Below are positions 48,705 through 57,069 of a stretch of DNA of 64,000 bases, piece by piece; the first letter of the stretch is position 1, and each line of letters opens with the position of its first letter. This stretch comes from DASSQJ01 sp963726295 (lineage in GTDB: Bacteria; Actinomycetota; Actinomycetes; Actinomycetales; Dermatophilaceae). The stretch lies in assembly GCA_963726295.1 (NCBI GenBank), contig CAVSBW010000004.1:62001-126000 (forward strand), given 5' to 3'. The translations under genes were made by a program, and so were the position numbers. The notes under the pieces were generated by a model. The model ran no database searches. It was not told where the DNA came from and worked only from the letters and a program-made list of their open reading frames with translations.

Positions 48705-51422
48705 ATGGCGACACGCACGTCCTCGACGTCCCGCGCGCGCGGCAGCTCCACCCGGCCCGCCAACCGCAAGGGCACCGCGCGCTCCAGGGGTGGCCGGAAG
48801 GGTGCCCGGTCCGGGGACCTGCCGTTGCCCCTGCGCGCCGCGCAGTCGACGTGGATGGGAGTGGCCCACGCCACCGGCGCGGTCGCCCGCAAGGTCGGCG
48901 ACACCGGTCGCGACCTCGACCCCGAGCACCGCCGCGACGGGCTCGGCCTCCTCCTGATCGCCCTCGCCGTGGTCGTCGCCGCTCGGGAGTGGTGGGGGAT
49001 GCCCGGCGCGGTCGGCGTCGTGGTCCACGCCGTCGTCTCCGGCACCTTCGGTCTCGTCGGGTACGCCGTGCCGGTCGTCCTCCTGATGTTCGGGCTGCGC
49101 GTCCTGCGCGCGCCCCGCGAGGAGGACGCCACCTCACGGATGGCGGTCGGGACCACCGCCCTCGCCTTCTCCACGTGCGGTCTGGTGCACATCGCCAACG
49201 ACATCCCCACCCCTCCGATGGGCGCCGAGGCGATGCGTGCCGCGGGCGGCATCCTCGGCTTCCTCGCCTCCAGCCCCCTCGCGGCCGCCGTGTCCGTGTA
49301 CGGCGCCGTGCCCCTGCTCGTGCTCCTCGGGCTGTTCGGGATCCTGGTGCTCACTGCGACCCCCCTGCACCAGGTGCCTACCCGGCTGCGAGAGCTGCTG
49401 GACCGGCTCACGGGGCACGAGCCCGAGCCGCAGGAGGCGGCCGAGGCCCCCACGCCGAAGCGGCGCGGACGCCCCCGGGCGGACGGGGCCGACGGGCCGA
49501 TGGTCGGTGACGAGGCCTACGAGCAGGCCGTCGTGGTCGACCCGGGCACCGGCAAGCGCCTGCGCCCCGGGCAGAGGCGCCCCGTGTCACCCGAGGCCGG
49601 CGGCGCGGCCACGGCGACTCCTGCCTCGGCGGTGCCGAGCACGACGAAGGCGCCCCTCGAGGCCCCACCGACCTCGTCCCTCCCGCAGCGCGTCGAGCAG
49701 CTCTCGCTCGCGGGCGACGTCACCTACACCCTTCCCGACGCCACCGTCCTCCAGCCGGGTAGCCCCCACAAGACCCGCAGTGTCGCCAACGACCGGGTCG
49801 TGGAGTCGCTGACGACGGTGCTCGACCAGTTCGACATCGACGCCCAGGTCACCGGCTTCACCCGCGGCCCGACCGTCACCCGCTACGAGGTCGAGCTCGG
49901 CCCCGGCATCAAGGTCGAGCGGGTCACGGCACTCTCGAAGAACATCGCCTACGCCGTCGCCAGCGCCGACGTGCGGATCCTCAGCCCGATCCCGGGCAAG
50001 TCGGCGATCGGCATCGAGATCCCCAACGCCGACCGGGAGAACGTCAGCCTCGGCGACGTCCTGCGCAGCCAGGTCGCTCGCGGCACCGAGCACCCGATGG
50101 TCATGGGTGTCGGCAAGGACGTCGAGGGCGGCTACGTCATCGCCAACCTGGCCAAGATGCCGCACCTGCTCGTCGCCGGGGCCACGGGCTCGGGCAAGTC
50201 GAGCTTCGTCAACACGATGATCACCTCGATCCTCATGCGGGCGACCCCCGACGAGGTGCGCCTCGTGCTCGTCGACCCCAAGCGGGTCGAGCTCACCGCG
50301 TACGAGGGGATCCCGCACCTCATCACGCCGATCATCACCAACCCGAAGAAGGCCGCCGAGGCCCTCCAGTGGGTGGTCCGCGAGATGGACACGCGCTACG
50401 ACGACCTGGCCCTGTACGGCTTCAAGCACGTCGACGACTTCAACAAGGCGGTGCGGGCCGGCAAGGTCAAGCCCCTGCCCGGGTCCGAGCGGGTCATCGC
50501 GCCGTACCCGTACCTGCTCGTCGTCGTGGACGAGCTCGCCGACCTCATGATGGTGGCCCCGCGCGACGTCGAGGAGTCGATCGTCCGCATCACCCAGCTC
50601 GCCAGGGCGGCCGGCATCCACCTCGTGCTCGCGACCCAGCGGCCCAGCGTCGACGTCGTCACCGGCCTGATCAAGGCCAACGTGCCGTCGCGGATGGCCT
50701 TCGCCACCTCCTCGCTCGCCGACTCGCGGGTCGTCCTCGACCAGCCGGGCGCCGAGAAGCTCATCGGCCAGGGCGACGCCCTCTTCCTCCCGATGGGTGC
50801 GAGCAAGACGATGCGCGTGCAGGGGGCCTGGGTCACCGAGTCCGAGATCCACGCGGTGGTCGACCACGTCACGGGCCAGCTGGCCCCGACCTACCGCGAG
50901 GACGTGGTTCAGGCCCAGCCGAAGAAGCAGGTCGACGACGACATCGGCGACGACCTCGACCTCCTGCTCCAGGCTGCGGAGCTCGTCGTCACGACGCAGT
51001 TCGGGTCGACGTCGATGCTGCAGCGCAAGCTACGGGTCGGCTTCGCCAAGGCCGGCCGACTCATGGACCTGCTCGAGTCGCGCGGCTTCGTCGGCCCGTC
51101 GGAGGGGTCCAAGGCCCGTGACGTGCTCGTCAAGCCCGACGACCTGCCCACCACGCTCGCCCTCATGCGTGGTGACGAGGTGCCCGACGCGGACGTCCCC
51201 TTCGATGGCCAGCCCCTCGACGGCGACGCGCACACCATCGAGCAGGCCGCGGCCGCCGGGTCGGGGCCGGTCGTCGTCGACGACACCGCCGAGGTGCCGG
51301 TCGTGCGCTACGCCGAGGACGCCGTCGCCGCGGACCTCGAGGCCCGGGCTCCGGCCGGGGAGTGGAACGACGACGACGACGGCTCCGGCGAGGACGCCTG
51401 GGAGCTCACCGGTCGTCGCTGA
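48705..51422 (+). CDS. ftsK: DNA translocase FtsK
   Basis: Septal DNA pump that clears and orients chromosome ends at division. The 905 residues have four or five N-terminal membrane helices (about 75-215), a short Pro/Ala-rich linker, the alpha/beta motor with Walker A GATGSGKS near residue 493 and the Walker B segment YLLVVVDELADLMM, and a C-terminal winged-helix gamma domain (LRVGFAKAGRLMDLLESRGF) that reads KOPS sequences. The linker is short compared with E. coli FtsK, as usual in actinobacteria. Its end overlaps the convergent MauE-like gene by 17 bases. Confidence 0.95.
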   Translation: MATRTSSTSRARGSSTRPANRKGTARSRGGRKGARSGDLPLPLRAAQSTWMGVAHATGAVARKVGDTGRDLDPEHRRDGLGLLLIALAVVVAAREWWGMPGAVGVVVHAVVSGTFGLVGYAVPVVLLMFGLRVLRAPREEDATSRMAVGTTALAFSTCGLVHIANDIPTPPMGAEAMRAAGGILGFLASSPLAAAVSVYGAVPLLVLLGLFGILVLTATPLHQVPTRLRELLDRLTGHEPEPQEAAEAPTPKRRGRPRADGADGPMVGDEAYEQAVVVDPGTGKRLRPGQRRPVSPEAGGAATATPASAVPSTTKAPLEAPPTSSLPQRVEQLSLAGDVTYTLPDATVLQPGSPHKTRSVANDRVVESLTTVLDQFDIDAQVTGFTRGPTVTRYEVELGPGIKVERVTALSKNIAYAVASADVRILSPIPGKSAIGIEIPNADRENVSLGDVLRSQVARGTEHPMVMGVGKDVEGGYVIANLAKMPHLLVAGATGSGKSSFVNTMITSILMRATPDEVRLVLVDPKRVELTAYEGIPHLITPIITNPKKAAEALQWVVREMDTRYDDLALYGFKHVDDFNKAVRAGKVKPLPGSERVIAPYPYLLVVVDELADLMMVAPRDVEESIVRITQLARAAGIHLVLATQRPSVDVVTGLIKANVPSRMAFATSSLADSRVVLDQPGAEKLIGQGDALFLPMGASKTMRVQGAWVTESEIHAVVDHVTGQLAPTYREDVVQAQPKKQVDDDIGDDLDLLLQAAELVVTTQFGSTSMLQRKLRVGFAKAGRLMDLLESRGFVGPSEGSKARDVLVKPDDLPTTLALMRGDEVPDADVPFDGQPLDGDAHTIEQAAAAGSGPVVVDDTAEVPVVRYAEDAVAADLEARAPAGEWNDDDDGSGEDAWELTGRR

Positions 51423-52461
51423 CCGGCTCCAGCTGGGGCTCCGGCTCGGTCCCGGCATCGCCGGTCAGCTCGCCGGCCTCGACCGCACCGGCCTCCCGCA
51501 GGTGCGCGGCGACCTCCTCGACGAAGGCCCGCACGTCCGCCTCGCCGCTCACCGGGCCGCCGGCGAGATCGCCGTCGGCGCCTAGCAGCACGGCGCCGGG
51601 GTTTCCCACGCCGAAGATCTCCCGGGCCAGGCCGTGCGGGTCGAACCAGCCATCGGCCAGCTCGGGCCTGACCTCGGCCACCGCTGGGGTCGCGGAGAGC
51701 ACGGACCGCACCCTGACGACCGGCTCCAGCTCCTCCCGCCACCCCGCGAGGTCGGGCGCGATGCTCTGGCACGGCCCGCACCCGGGGCTGAGGAAGACCA
51801 GCAGGTGTGCGGCCCTGGCCGCCTCAGTCGAGAGCAGGACCAGGCTGCCGCTGCGGGTCTGCACCTGCGCGCGGGGGATGGGGCGGCGGAGGTACTCGCC
51901 GTCCTCGTCGTTGGTGGCCGCGATCGTCGGTACGGTGTCCTCCGCCGCGGGTGAGCGCCAGGTGACGAGCACGGCCACGGCCACGGTGAGGGCCGCGGCC
52001 ACCAGCCAGGCCCAGACGCCGTCGATGCCCAGGTCACCGAGCAGGGAGACATCGCGGAAGCCGGCGACGAGGGTCAGCGCCGCGGCGAGGACGAGCAGGC
52101 CGTTGCGCCAGGCCGTGACCGGCGTGACCCGCGACTCACCGATGGCACCGAAGCACCCGCAGTCGGCCGGTGCCGGGGCGACGAGGGCCCGCGCGACGAG
52201 GGCGAGGTATGCGAGGAAGAGGACGAGTACGAGGAAGCCGACGACGACGAGCGCCGGGCCGGTGGCGACGAGGAGCCAGAGCCCGAGGGCGACCTCGGCC
52301 CAGGGCAGGACCCGCCGCACCCAGGACGCGTCGAGGGGGGCCGGTACCCGCATCGAGGTGAAGGCGGTGTCGACGGCGCCGTGGTCACGCAGCTTCGCCA
52401 CGCCGCTGAGGAGCAGCACGGCGGAGCAGGTGAGGAGGGGGAGTAGCAGGGCGCTCGGCAT
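51406..52461 (-). CDS. MauE/DoxX-like membrane protein fused to thioredoxin domain
   Basis: A 351-residue fusion. The first 190 residues are a MauE-type membrane unit: SGVAKLRDHGAVDTAF, four to five helices, and ADCGCFGAIGESRVTPVTAW with the conserved Cys pair. The rest is a thioredoxin fold with the CGPC active site in FLSPGCGPCQSIAPDL, facing outside if topology follows MauE-MauD pairs. Together they look like a one-piece disulfide relay of the DsbD/MauE-MauD kind. The ATG at 52461 is chosen because GACAAT ends six bases before it. It diverges from the channel gene and converges on ftsK. Confidence 0.8.
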   Translation of the reverse strand: MPSALLLPLLTCSAVLLLSGVAKLRDHGAVDTAFTSMRVPAPLDASWVRRVLPWAEVALGLWLLVATGPALVVVGFLVLVLFLAYLALVARALVAPAPADCGCFGAIGESRVTPVTAWRNGLLVLAAALTLVAGFRDVSLLGDLGIDGVWAWLVAAALTVAVAVLVTWRSPAAEDTVPTIAATNDEDGEYLRRPIPRAQVQTRSGSLVLLSTEAARAAHLLVFLSPGCGPCQSIAPDLAGWREELEPVVRVRSVLSATPAVAEVRPELADGWFDPHGLAREIFGVGNPGAVLLGADGDLAGGPVSGEADVRAFVEEVAAHLREAGAVEAGELTGDAGTEPEPQLEPVSDDR

Positions 52462-52486
52462 TCCGGCATTGTCCACCAGCCCCGGC

Positions 52487-52492
52487 TACGGT
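52487..52492 (+). promoter_or_regulatory. -10-like box (TACGGT) of the channel gene
   Basis: Ends seven bases before the ATG at 52500. The facing box of the MauE-thioredoxin gene (GACAAT, 52473-52468) is only 13 bases away, so the two promoters compete for the same DNA. Confidence 0.4.
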
Positions 52493-52499
52493 GTGGGCC

Positions 52500-53210
52500 A
52501 TGTCGATGATGTGGGAGGACCTGCGGGAGCCCCCCTCCACCTGGGACCGCTGGAAGGCCACGCTGCGCAAGCAGCCATCGGCGTTCCTCCTCGCGGTCCA
52601 GATCCTCGTCATCCTCCTGCTGCCCTTTCTGACCGGCGAGGGCAGCCCGGTCTGGGGTCGTGCGGTCGTCTCGCTGCTGAGCCTCTCGGCGGTGATCACG
52701 GCGGTCTTCACCGTCCGCAGCACCCCGGCACTCACATGGCTGTCGGCGACGCTCGCGCTGCCGGCGACCGTGTTCGAGCTGTGGAGCGTCTTCGACGAGC
52801 GGTCGGTGATCCTCGTCCTGGCCCACCTCGCCCTCGCCGTGTTCTACATCTACACGGCCTACGCGCTCATCTCGTACATGTTCGAGGACTACTGGGTCAC
52901 CAAGGACGAGCTCTTCGCCGTGGGGGCGGCCTTCACGGTGCTGGTCTTCGCCTTCGCCTACATCTACCTCGCCATCCAGGAGATGTGGCCGGCGTCGTTC
53001 ACCTCGTTCGACGGCCCCGGACAACGGAGCTTCCTCGAGCTGCTCTACTTCTCCGGCGCCAACCTCACCAGCGTCGGGCTCTCCGACGTCGGGCCGATCC
53101 GGCCGCAGGCCCGCGCGGTCGTCACCGTCGAGCAGCTCGGGGGGGTGCTCTACGTGGCCATGGTCATCTCTCGCCTCGTGGCGCTCACGGTGATGCGCGC
53201 CCGCCAGTGA
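52500..53210 (+). CDS. Ion-channel family membrane protein with variant filter
   Basis: A 236-residue protein with five or six helices. The last two flank a pore-like segment, FLELLYFSGANLTSVGLSD (178-196), which has the layout of potassium channels (pore helix, then T-x-V-G-Y-G-D), but here the filter reads TSVGLSD: Tyr is Leu and the second Gly is Ser. No cytoplasmic RCK/TrkA_N domain follows; the protein ends 25 residues after the last helix begins. Four such subunits could form a cation pore of altered selectivity. Start at 52500 by TACGGT seven bases upstream. Confidence 0.7.
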   Translation: MSMMWEDLREPPSTWDRWKATLRKQPSAFLLAVQILVILLLPFLTGEGSPVWGRAVVSLLSLSAVITAVFTVRSTPALTWLSATLALPATVFELWSVFDERSVILVLAHLALAVFYIYTAYALISYMFEDYWVTKDELFAVGAAFTVLVFAFAYIYLAIQEMWPASFTSFDGPGQRSFLELLYFSGANLTSVGLSDVGPIRPQARAVVTVEQLGGVLYVAMVISRLVALTVMRARQ

Positions 53211-53223
53211 GGACCGCCAGCCG

Positions 53224-54414
53224 TCAGTCGGTGCCGTCGAGGTCCTCGATGCGCGCGAGGCTCGGCCCGCGGGTGGCCGCGATGTCCTCGGCCCGCTGTG
53301 CGGCCTCCCCGAGCACGCGCAGGGCGTTGCCACCGGAGAGGGCGGCGAGTTCGGCGTCGCTCCAGCCGCGGTCGGCCAGTGCGGCCAGGAGTCGGGGGTA
53401 GCCGCTGACGTCCTCGAGGCCCTCGGGCTGCACGTCGACGCCGTCGTAGTCGCCGCCGAGGCCGATGTGGTCGATGCCCGCCACCTCGCGGACGTGCTCG
53501 CAGTGCGCCACGACGTCGGCGACCGTCGCCGCAGGGGAAGGATGGGTGGGCCGGCGCCGCGCGGTGAACGCGGTGTACCTCGGGAAGTCGGAGGAGGAGA
53601 TGCCCTCCTCGGCGGCGGCGTCGGCGGCCTCGCGGTCCCACTCCCGAGCCGCCGGGGAGACGAACTTGGGCACGAACGTGACCATGCAGACGCCGCCGTT
53701 GCCCGGCAGCCGCTCGAGGACGTCGTCGGGCACGTTGCGCGGGTGGTCACACACGGCCCGGGCCGAGGAGTGCGAGAAGACGACCGGGGCCTGCGCCGTG
53801 TCGAGGGCGTCGCGCATCGTGTCGGCGGAGACGTGGGAGAGGTCGACCAGCATCCCCAGCCGGTTCATCTCGCGCACCACCTCGTGCCCGAAGGGGCTCA
53901 GCCCGCCGACGACGGGCTCGTCGGTGGCGGAGTCGGCCCACGGGACGTTGTCGTTGTGGGTCAGGGTGAGGTACCGGACCCCGAGGGCGAAGAGCATGCG
54001 CAGGGTGCCGAGAGAGCTGTCGATGCTGTGCCCGCCCTCGGCCCCCATGAGCGAGGCGATGCGGCCCTCCAGCCACGCCCGCTCAACGTCCGAGCGCGAG
54101 GTGGCCAGGACCAGGTCCCCGGGGTGGCGGCGGACCAGCTCGAGGACGGCGTCGACCTGCTCGAGCGTCTGGGTCACCGCGGCGTCGCCCTGCAGGGTGC
54201 TCGGCACGAACACCGACCAGAACTGGGCCCCCACGCCGCCCTCCCGCAGCCGGGGGAGGTCGGTGTGCGTCGGCTGCCCCGCCTGCCCGACGTCGAGGCG
54301 CGACCAGTCGTAGTCGACCAGCTCGCGCGCTGCATACGGCAGGTCGTTGTGCCCGTCCACGACGGGGTGCCGGGTGAGGAGGGCACGGACGTGGTCGAGG
54401 GACGAGGCGGGCAT
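53224..54414 (-). CDS. Membrane dipeptidase (M19 renal dipeptidase family)
   Basis: A 396-residue zinc dipeptidase. The metal residues are in place: HxD in VVDGHNDLPY, bridging Glu in MGAEGGHS, His in VDLSHVSADT, His in VFSHSSARAV and Asp in GLGGDYDGV. It hydrolyses dipeptides, including ones with D-residues, and may recycle wall peptides. The ATG at 54414 has a TAGGGT box seven bases upstream. No signal peptide is evident, so it is cytoplasmic in spite of the family name. Confidence 0.9.
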   Translation of the reverse strand: MPASSLDHVRALLTRHPVVDGHNDLPYAARELVDYDWSRLDVGQAGQPTHTDLPRLREGGVGAQFWSVFVPSTLQGDAAVTQTLEQVDAVLELVRRHPGDLVLATSRSDVERAWLEGRIASLMGAEGGHSIDSSLGTLRMLFALGVRYLTLTHNDNVPWADSATDEPVVGGLSPFGHEVVREMNRLGMLVDLSHVSADTMRDALDTAQAPVVFSHSSARAVCDHPRNVPDDVLERLPGNGGVCMVTFVPKFVSPAAREWDREAADAAAEEGISSSDFPRYTAFTARRRPTHPSPAATVADVVAHCEHVREVAGIDHIGLGGDYDGVDVQPEGLEDVSGYPRLLAALADRGWSDAELAALSGGNALRVLGEAAQRAEDIAATRGPSLARIEDLDGTD

Positions 54415-54421
54415 GGCCGCG

Positions 54422-54464
54422 ACCCTACCGCCGGGTCGGAAGGGGCCCGCGACGCAACTAGAGT
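54422..54464. promoter_or_regulatory. Back-to-back promoters of dipeptidase and rimO
   Basis: TAGGGT for the dipeptidase (minus, 54427-54422) and TAGAGT for rimO (plus, 54459-54464), each seven bases from its ATG. Only 31 bases separate them, so their -35 regions overlap. Confidence 0.45.
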
Positions 54465-54471
54465 GGCGGCC

Positions 54472-55905
54472 ATGACGACCAGTGCGGCCCGGGGCAGCGT
54501 CGCGCTCGTGACCCTGGGGTGCACCCGCAACGAGGTGGACTCCGAGGAGCTCGCGGGGCGTCTCGCGGCCGACGGGTGGCGCCTCGTCCAGGACGCCGCG
54601 GACGCCGACGTCGCGGTGGTCAACACGTGCGGCTTCGTCCAACAGGCCAAGAAGGACTCGATCGACACGCTGCTCGAGGCCGCCGACCTCAAGGAGAGCG
54701 GCCGCATCCAGGCCGTCGTCGCCGTCGGGTGCCTGGCCGAGCGCTACGGCCGGACCTTGGCCGAGGAGCTGCCCGACGCCGACGCCGTGCTGGGCTTCGA
54801 CTCCTACGCGGACATGTCCACCCACCTGCGCTCCGTGCTCGACGGGAACCGGCCGGAGTCGCACGTGCCCTCCGACCGACGCCGGCTGCTGCCGCTCTCA
54901 CCGGTGGCCCGCCCCGCCGTGTCGGACGACGTCGCCCTGCCGGGGCACCTCGCCCAGGTGGTCCGCGCCCGCCTCGACGACCGGCCGTGGGCGCCGCTCA
55001 AGATCGCGAGCGGGTGCGACCGGCGCTGCGCGTTCTGCGCCATCCCGGCCTTTCGCGGGTCCTTCGTCTCCCGGCCCCCGGCCGACGTCCTCGCCGAGGC
55101 ACGGTGGCTCGCCGAGCGCGGGGCCCGCGAGCTGTTCCTCGTCAGCGAGAACTCCACGTCGTACGGCAAGGACCTCGGCGACCTCGGGGCGCTCGAGCGG
55201 CTCCTGCCCGAGCTCGCGGCGGTCGAGGGGGTCGAGCGGGTCCGCGTGTCGTACCTGCAGCCCGCCGAGGTGCGTCCCGGGCTGCTCGAGGCGATGGCGG
55301 GCACGCCCGGGGTGTCGCCGTGGTACGACCTGTCCTTCCAGCACGCGGCCCCCGGCCTGCTCCGCCGCATGCGGCGCTTCGGCGGCACCGACGCCTTCCT
55401 CGGCCTGCTCGACCGGGTACGCGCCCGCCAGCCGCTCGCCGGGGCGCGCAGCAACGTCATCGTCGGCTTCCCGGGGGAGACCGAGGCCGACGTCGTCGAG
55501 CTGGAGCGCTTCCTGACCGCGGCCCGACTCGACGTGGTCGGGGTGTTCGGCTACTCCGACGAGGACGGCACCGAGGGCGAGGGCCTCGACGGCCACCTTC
55601 CCGAGCCGGTCGTCGCCGAACGCGTCGAGCGGATCCAGGGCCTGGTCGAGGAGCTGACCGCCCAGCGAGCCGTCGAGCGCGTCGGGGAGTCGGTGCGGGT
55701 GATCGTCGAGGAGCACGACGCCGACGACCCGCACGTCGTCGTGGGTCGCGCGGACCACCAGGGCCCGGACGTGGACGGCGTCTGCCTCGTGCGGGTGCCG
55801 GTTGGGTCCGTTGCGCCGCCCCCCGGCGTCTTCGTCGACGGCGTCGTCGTCGACACCCTGGGGGTCGACCTGGTCGTCCAGCCCTCCGGCAGGGGCGACG
55901 CATGA
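54472..55905 (+). CDS. rimO: Ribosomal protein uS12 methylthiotransferase RimO
   Basis: Radical SAM enzyme that methylthiolates Asp-88 of uS12. The 477 residues carry the N-terminal UPF0004 domain with three cluster Cys (LGCTRNEVDSE, NTCGFVQQ, VGCLAERY), the radical SAM motif CDRRCAFCAIP, and a C-terminal TRAM domain. The LGCTRNEVDSE start is typical of RimO rather than MiaB. Overlaps pgsA by ATGA. Confidence 0.92.
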   Translation: MTTSAARGSVALVTLGCTRNEVDSEELAGRLAADGWRLVQDAADADVAVVNTCGFVQQAKKDSIDTLLEAADLKESGRIQAVVAVGCLAERYGRTLAEELPDADAVLGFDSYADMSTHLRSVLDGNRPESHVPSDRRRLLPLSPVARPAVSDDVALPGHLAQVVRARLDDRPWAPLKIASGCDRRCAFCAIPAFRGSFVSRPPADVLAEARWLAERGARELFLVSENSTSYGKDLGDLGALERLLPELAAVEGVERVRVSYLQPAEVRPGLLEAMAGTPGVSPWYDLSFQHAAPGLLRRMRRFGGTDAFLGLLDRVRARQPLAGARSNVIVGFPGETEADVVELERFLTAARLDVVGVFGYSDEDGTEGEGLDGHLPEPVVAERVERIQGLVEELTAQRAVERVGESVRVIVEEHDADDPHVVVGRADHQGPDVDGVCLVRVPVGSVAPPPGVFVDGVVVDTLGVDLVVQPSGRGDA

Positions 55906-56636
55906 GCGACCAGCCCGGGCGGCCGGTGCGGCCCGGTCCGCTCGCCGACGGCCGGGCCAGTGACCCCTACCGCGAGGGACTGGACCCGGCGAGCCCGTTC
56001 GTCCCGGGGAGCACCGGGCCGAGCGCCTGGAACATCGCGAACTACCTCACCGTGCTGCGCCTCCTCCTCGTGCCGGTGTTCGGGTGGCTGCTCCTCGTCG
56101 ACGCCGGGGAGAACGCCGCGTACCGCTGGGCGGCCTTCGGGGTGTTCGCCGTGGCCATGGTCACCGACCGCATCGACGGCGACCTGGCCCGCAGCCGCGG
56201 CCTCGTCACGAACTTCGGGAAGGTCGTCGACCCGATCGCCGACAAGGCGCTGGTCACGATGGCTCTCGTGGGGCTCTCCGAGATCGGCGAGGTCCCGTGG
56301 TGGGTCACGGTCGTTGTGCTCGTCCGGGAGTGGGGGATCACCCTGGTGCGGCTACGCGTCATCCGCCACGGGGTCATGGCCGCCGGACGCGGCGGCAAGC
56401 TGAAGACACTGCTGCAGACCTTCGGCATCGGCCTGCTGCTGTGGCCGCGGTGGACGCTGCCGGCACCGATGTTCTGGGACGTCCTCGCGTGGAGCATCCT
56501 CGGCGCCGCCGTGGTCGTCACCGTCGTCACCGGAATCGACTACCTCGTGCAGGCCCACCGGCTGCGCCAGGGCAGCGAGCGCACCGCCCGCAAGCGGGCC
56601 GCGCGGGAGCAGCGCCGGCGGCGGGAAGGTCGCTGA
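55902..56636 (+). CDS. pgsA: CDP-diacylglycerol--glycerol-3-phosphate 3-phosphatidyltransferase
   Basis: Makes phosphatidylglycerophosphate, precursor of PG and cardiolipin. The 244 residues have a hydrophilic N-terminal leader of about 40, several helices and the CDP-alcohol phosphotransferase motif, DGDLARSRG then GKVVDPIADKA (four Asp). The basic C-terminal tail (KRAAREQRRRREGR) may bind the membrane. Starts inside the rimO stop. In many actinobacteria cinA comes next; here it is absent. Confidence 0.9.
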   Translation: MSDQPGRPVRPGPLADGRASDPYREGLDPASPFVPGSTGPSAWNIANYLTVLRLLLVPVFGWLLLVDAGENAAYRWAAFGVFAVAMVTDRIDGDLARSRGLVTNFGKVVDPIADKALVTMALVGLSEIGEVPWWVTVVVLVREWGITLVRLRVIRHGVMAAGRGGKLKTLLQTFGIGLLLWPRWTLPAPMFWDVLAWSILGAAVVVTVVTGIDYLVQAHRLRQGSERTARKRAAREQRRRREGR

Positions 56637-56753
56637 CCGCTCCGGCGTTGTGCTCCACGGCCGGCCACCGCCCCGAACCTGCGCGACTCCGACGGCCCCG
56701 CGGAGTACGGTGGTGCCCGTCGGTCGCACGCGATGTACGAGGAAGGAGGCGCC

Positions 56754-57062
56754 GTGGCCCTGTTCCGCACCGAGCTCGGTGAGGTCCTGCGCGAGTCCCG
56801 CCAGGCCCAGGGCCGCACGCTGCGTGACGTCGCGGCCGCCTCCGCCGTCTCCCTCGGGTACCTCAGCGAGCTCGAACGAGGCACCAAGGAGGCCTCCTCC
56901 GAGCTGCTCTCCGCCGTCTGCGCCGGCCTCGGCCTCACCCTCTCCGAGCTCCTCGGCCTCGTCCAGGAGCGCGTCGAGCACGTCGAGACCCTGACGATGC
57001 CGGTCGCCCTGCCGCTGGCCACCGCCGAGCCCGCGGGCGCGGTGCGCGCCTCCGCGGCCTGA
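56754..57062 (+). CDS. clgR: XRE family regulator, ClgR-like
   Basis: A 102-residue helix-turn-helix protein: VLRESRQAQGRTLRDVAAAS, then VSLGYLSELERGTKEASSEL, the pattern of ClgR, the activator of clp protease and repair genes in actinobacteria, and the pgsA-linked position agrees. The GTG at 56754 is chosen because AGGAAGGAGG lies four bases upstream; the ATG at 56733 lies inside or before this site. The C-terminal Ala-rich tail could be the Clp degron that makes ClgR unstable in other species (inference). Confidence 0.75.
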   Translation: MALFRTELGEVLRESRQAQGRTLRDVAAASAVSLGYLSELERGTKEASSELLSAVCAGLGLTLSELLGLVQERVEHVETLTMPVALPLATAEPAGAVRASAA

Positions 57063-57069
57063 CACCCGG

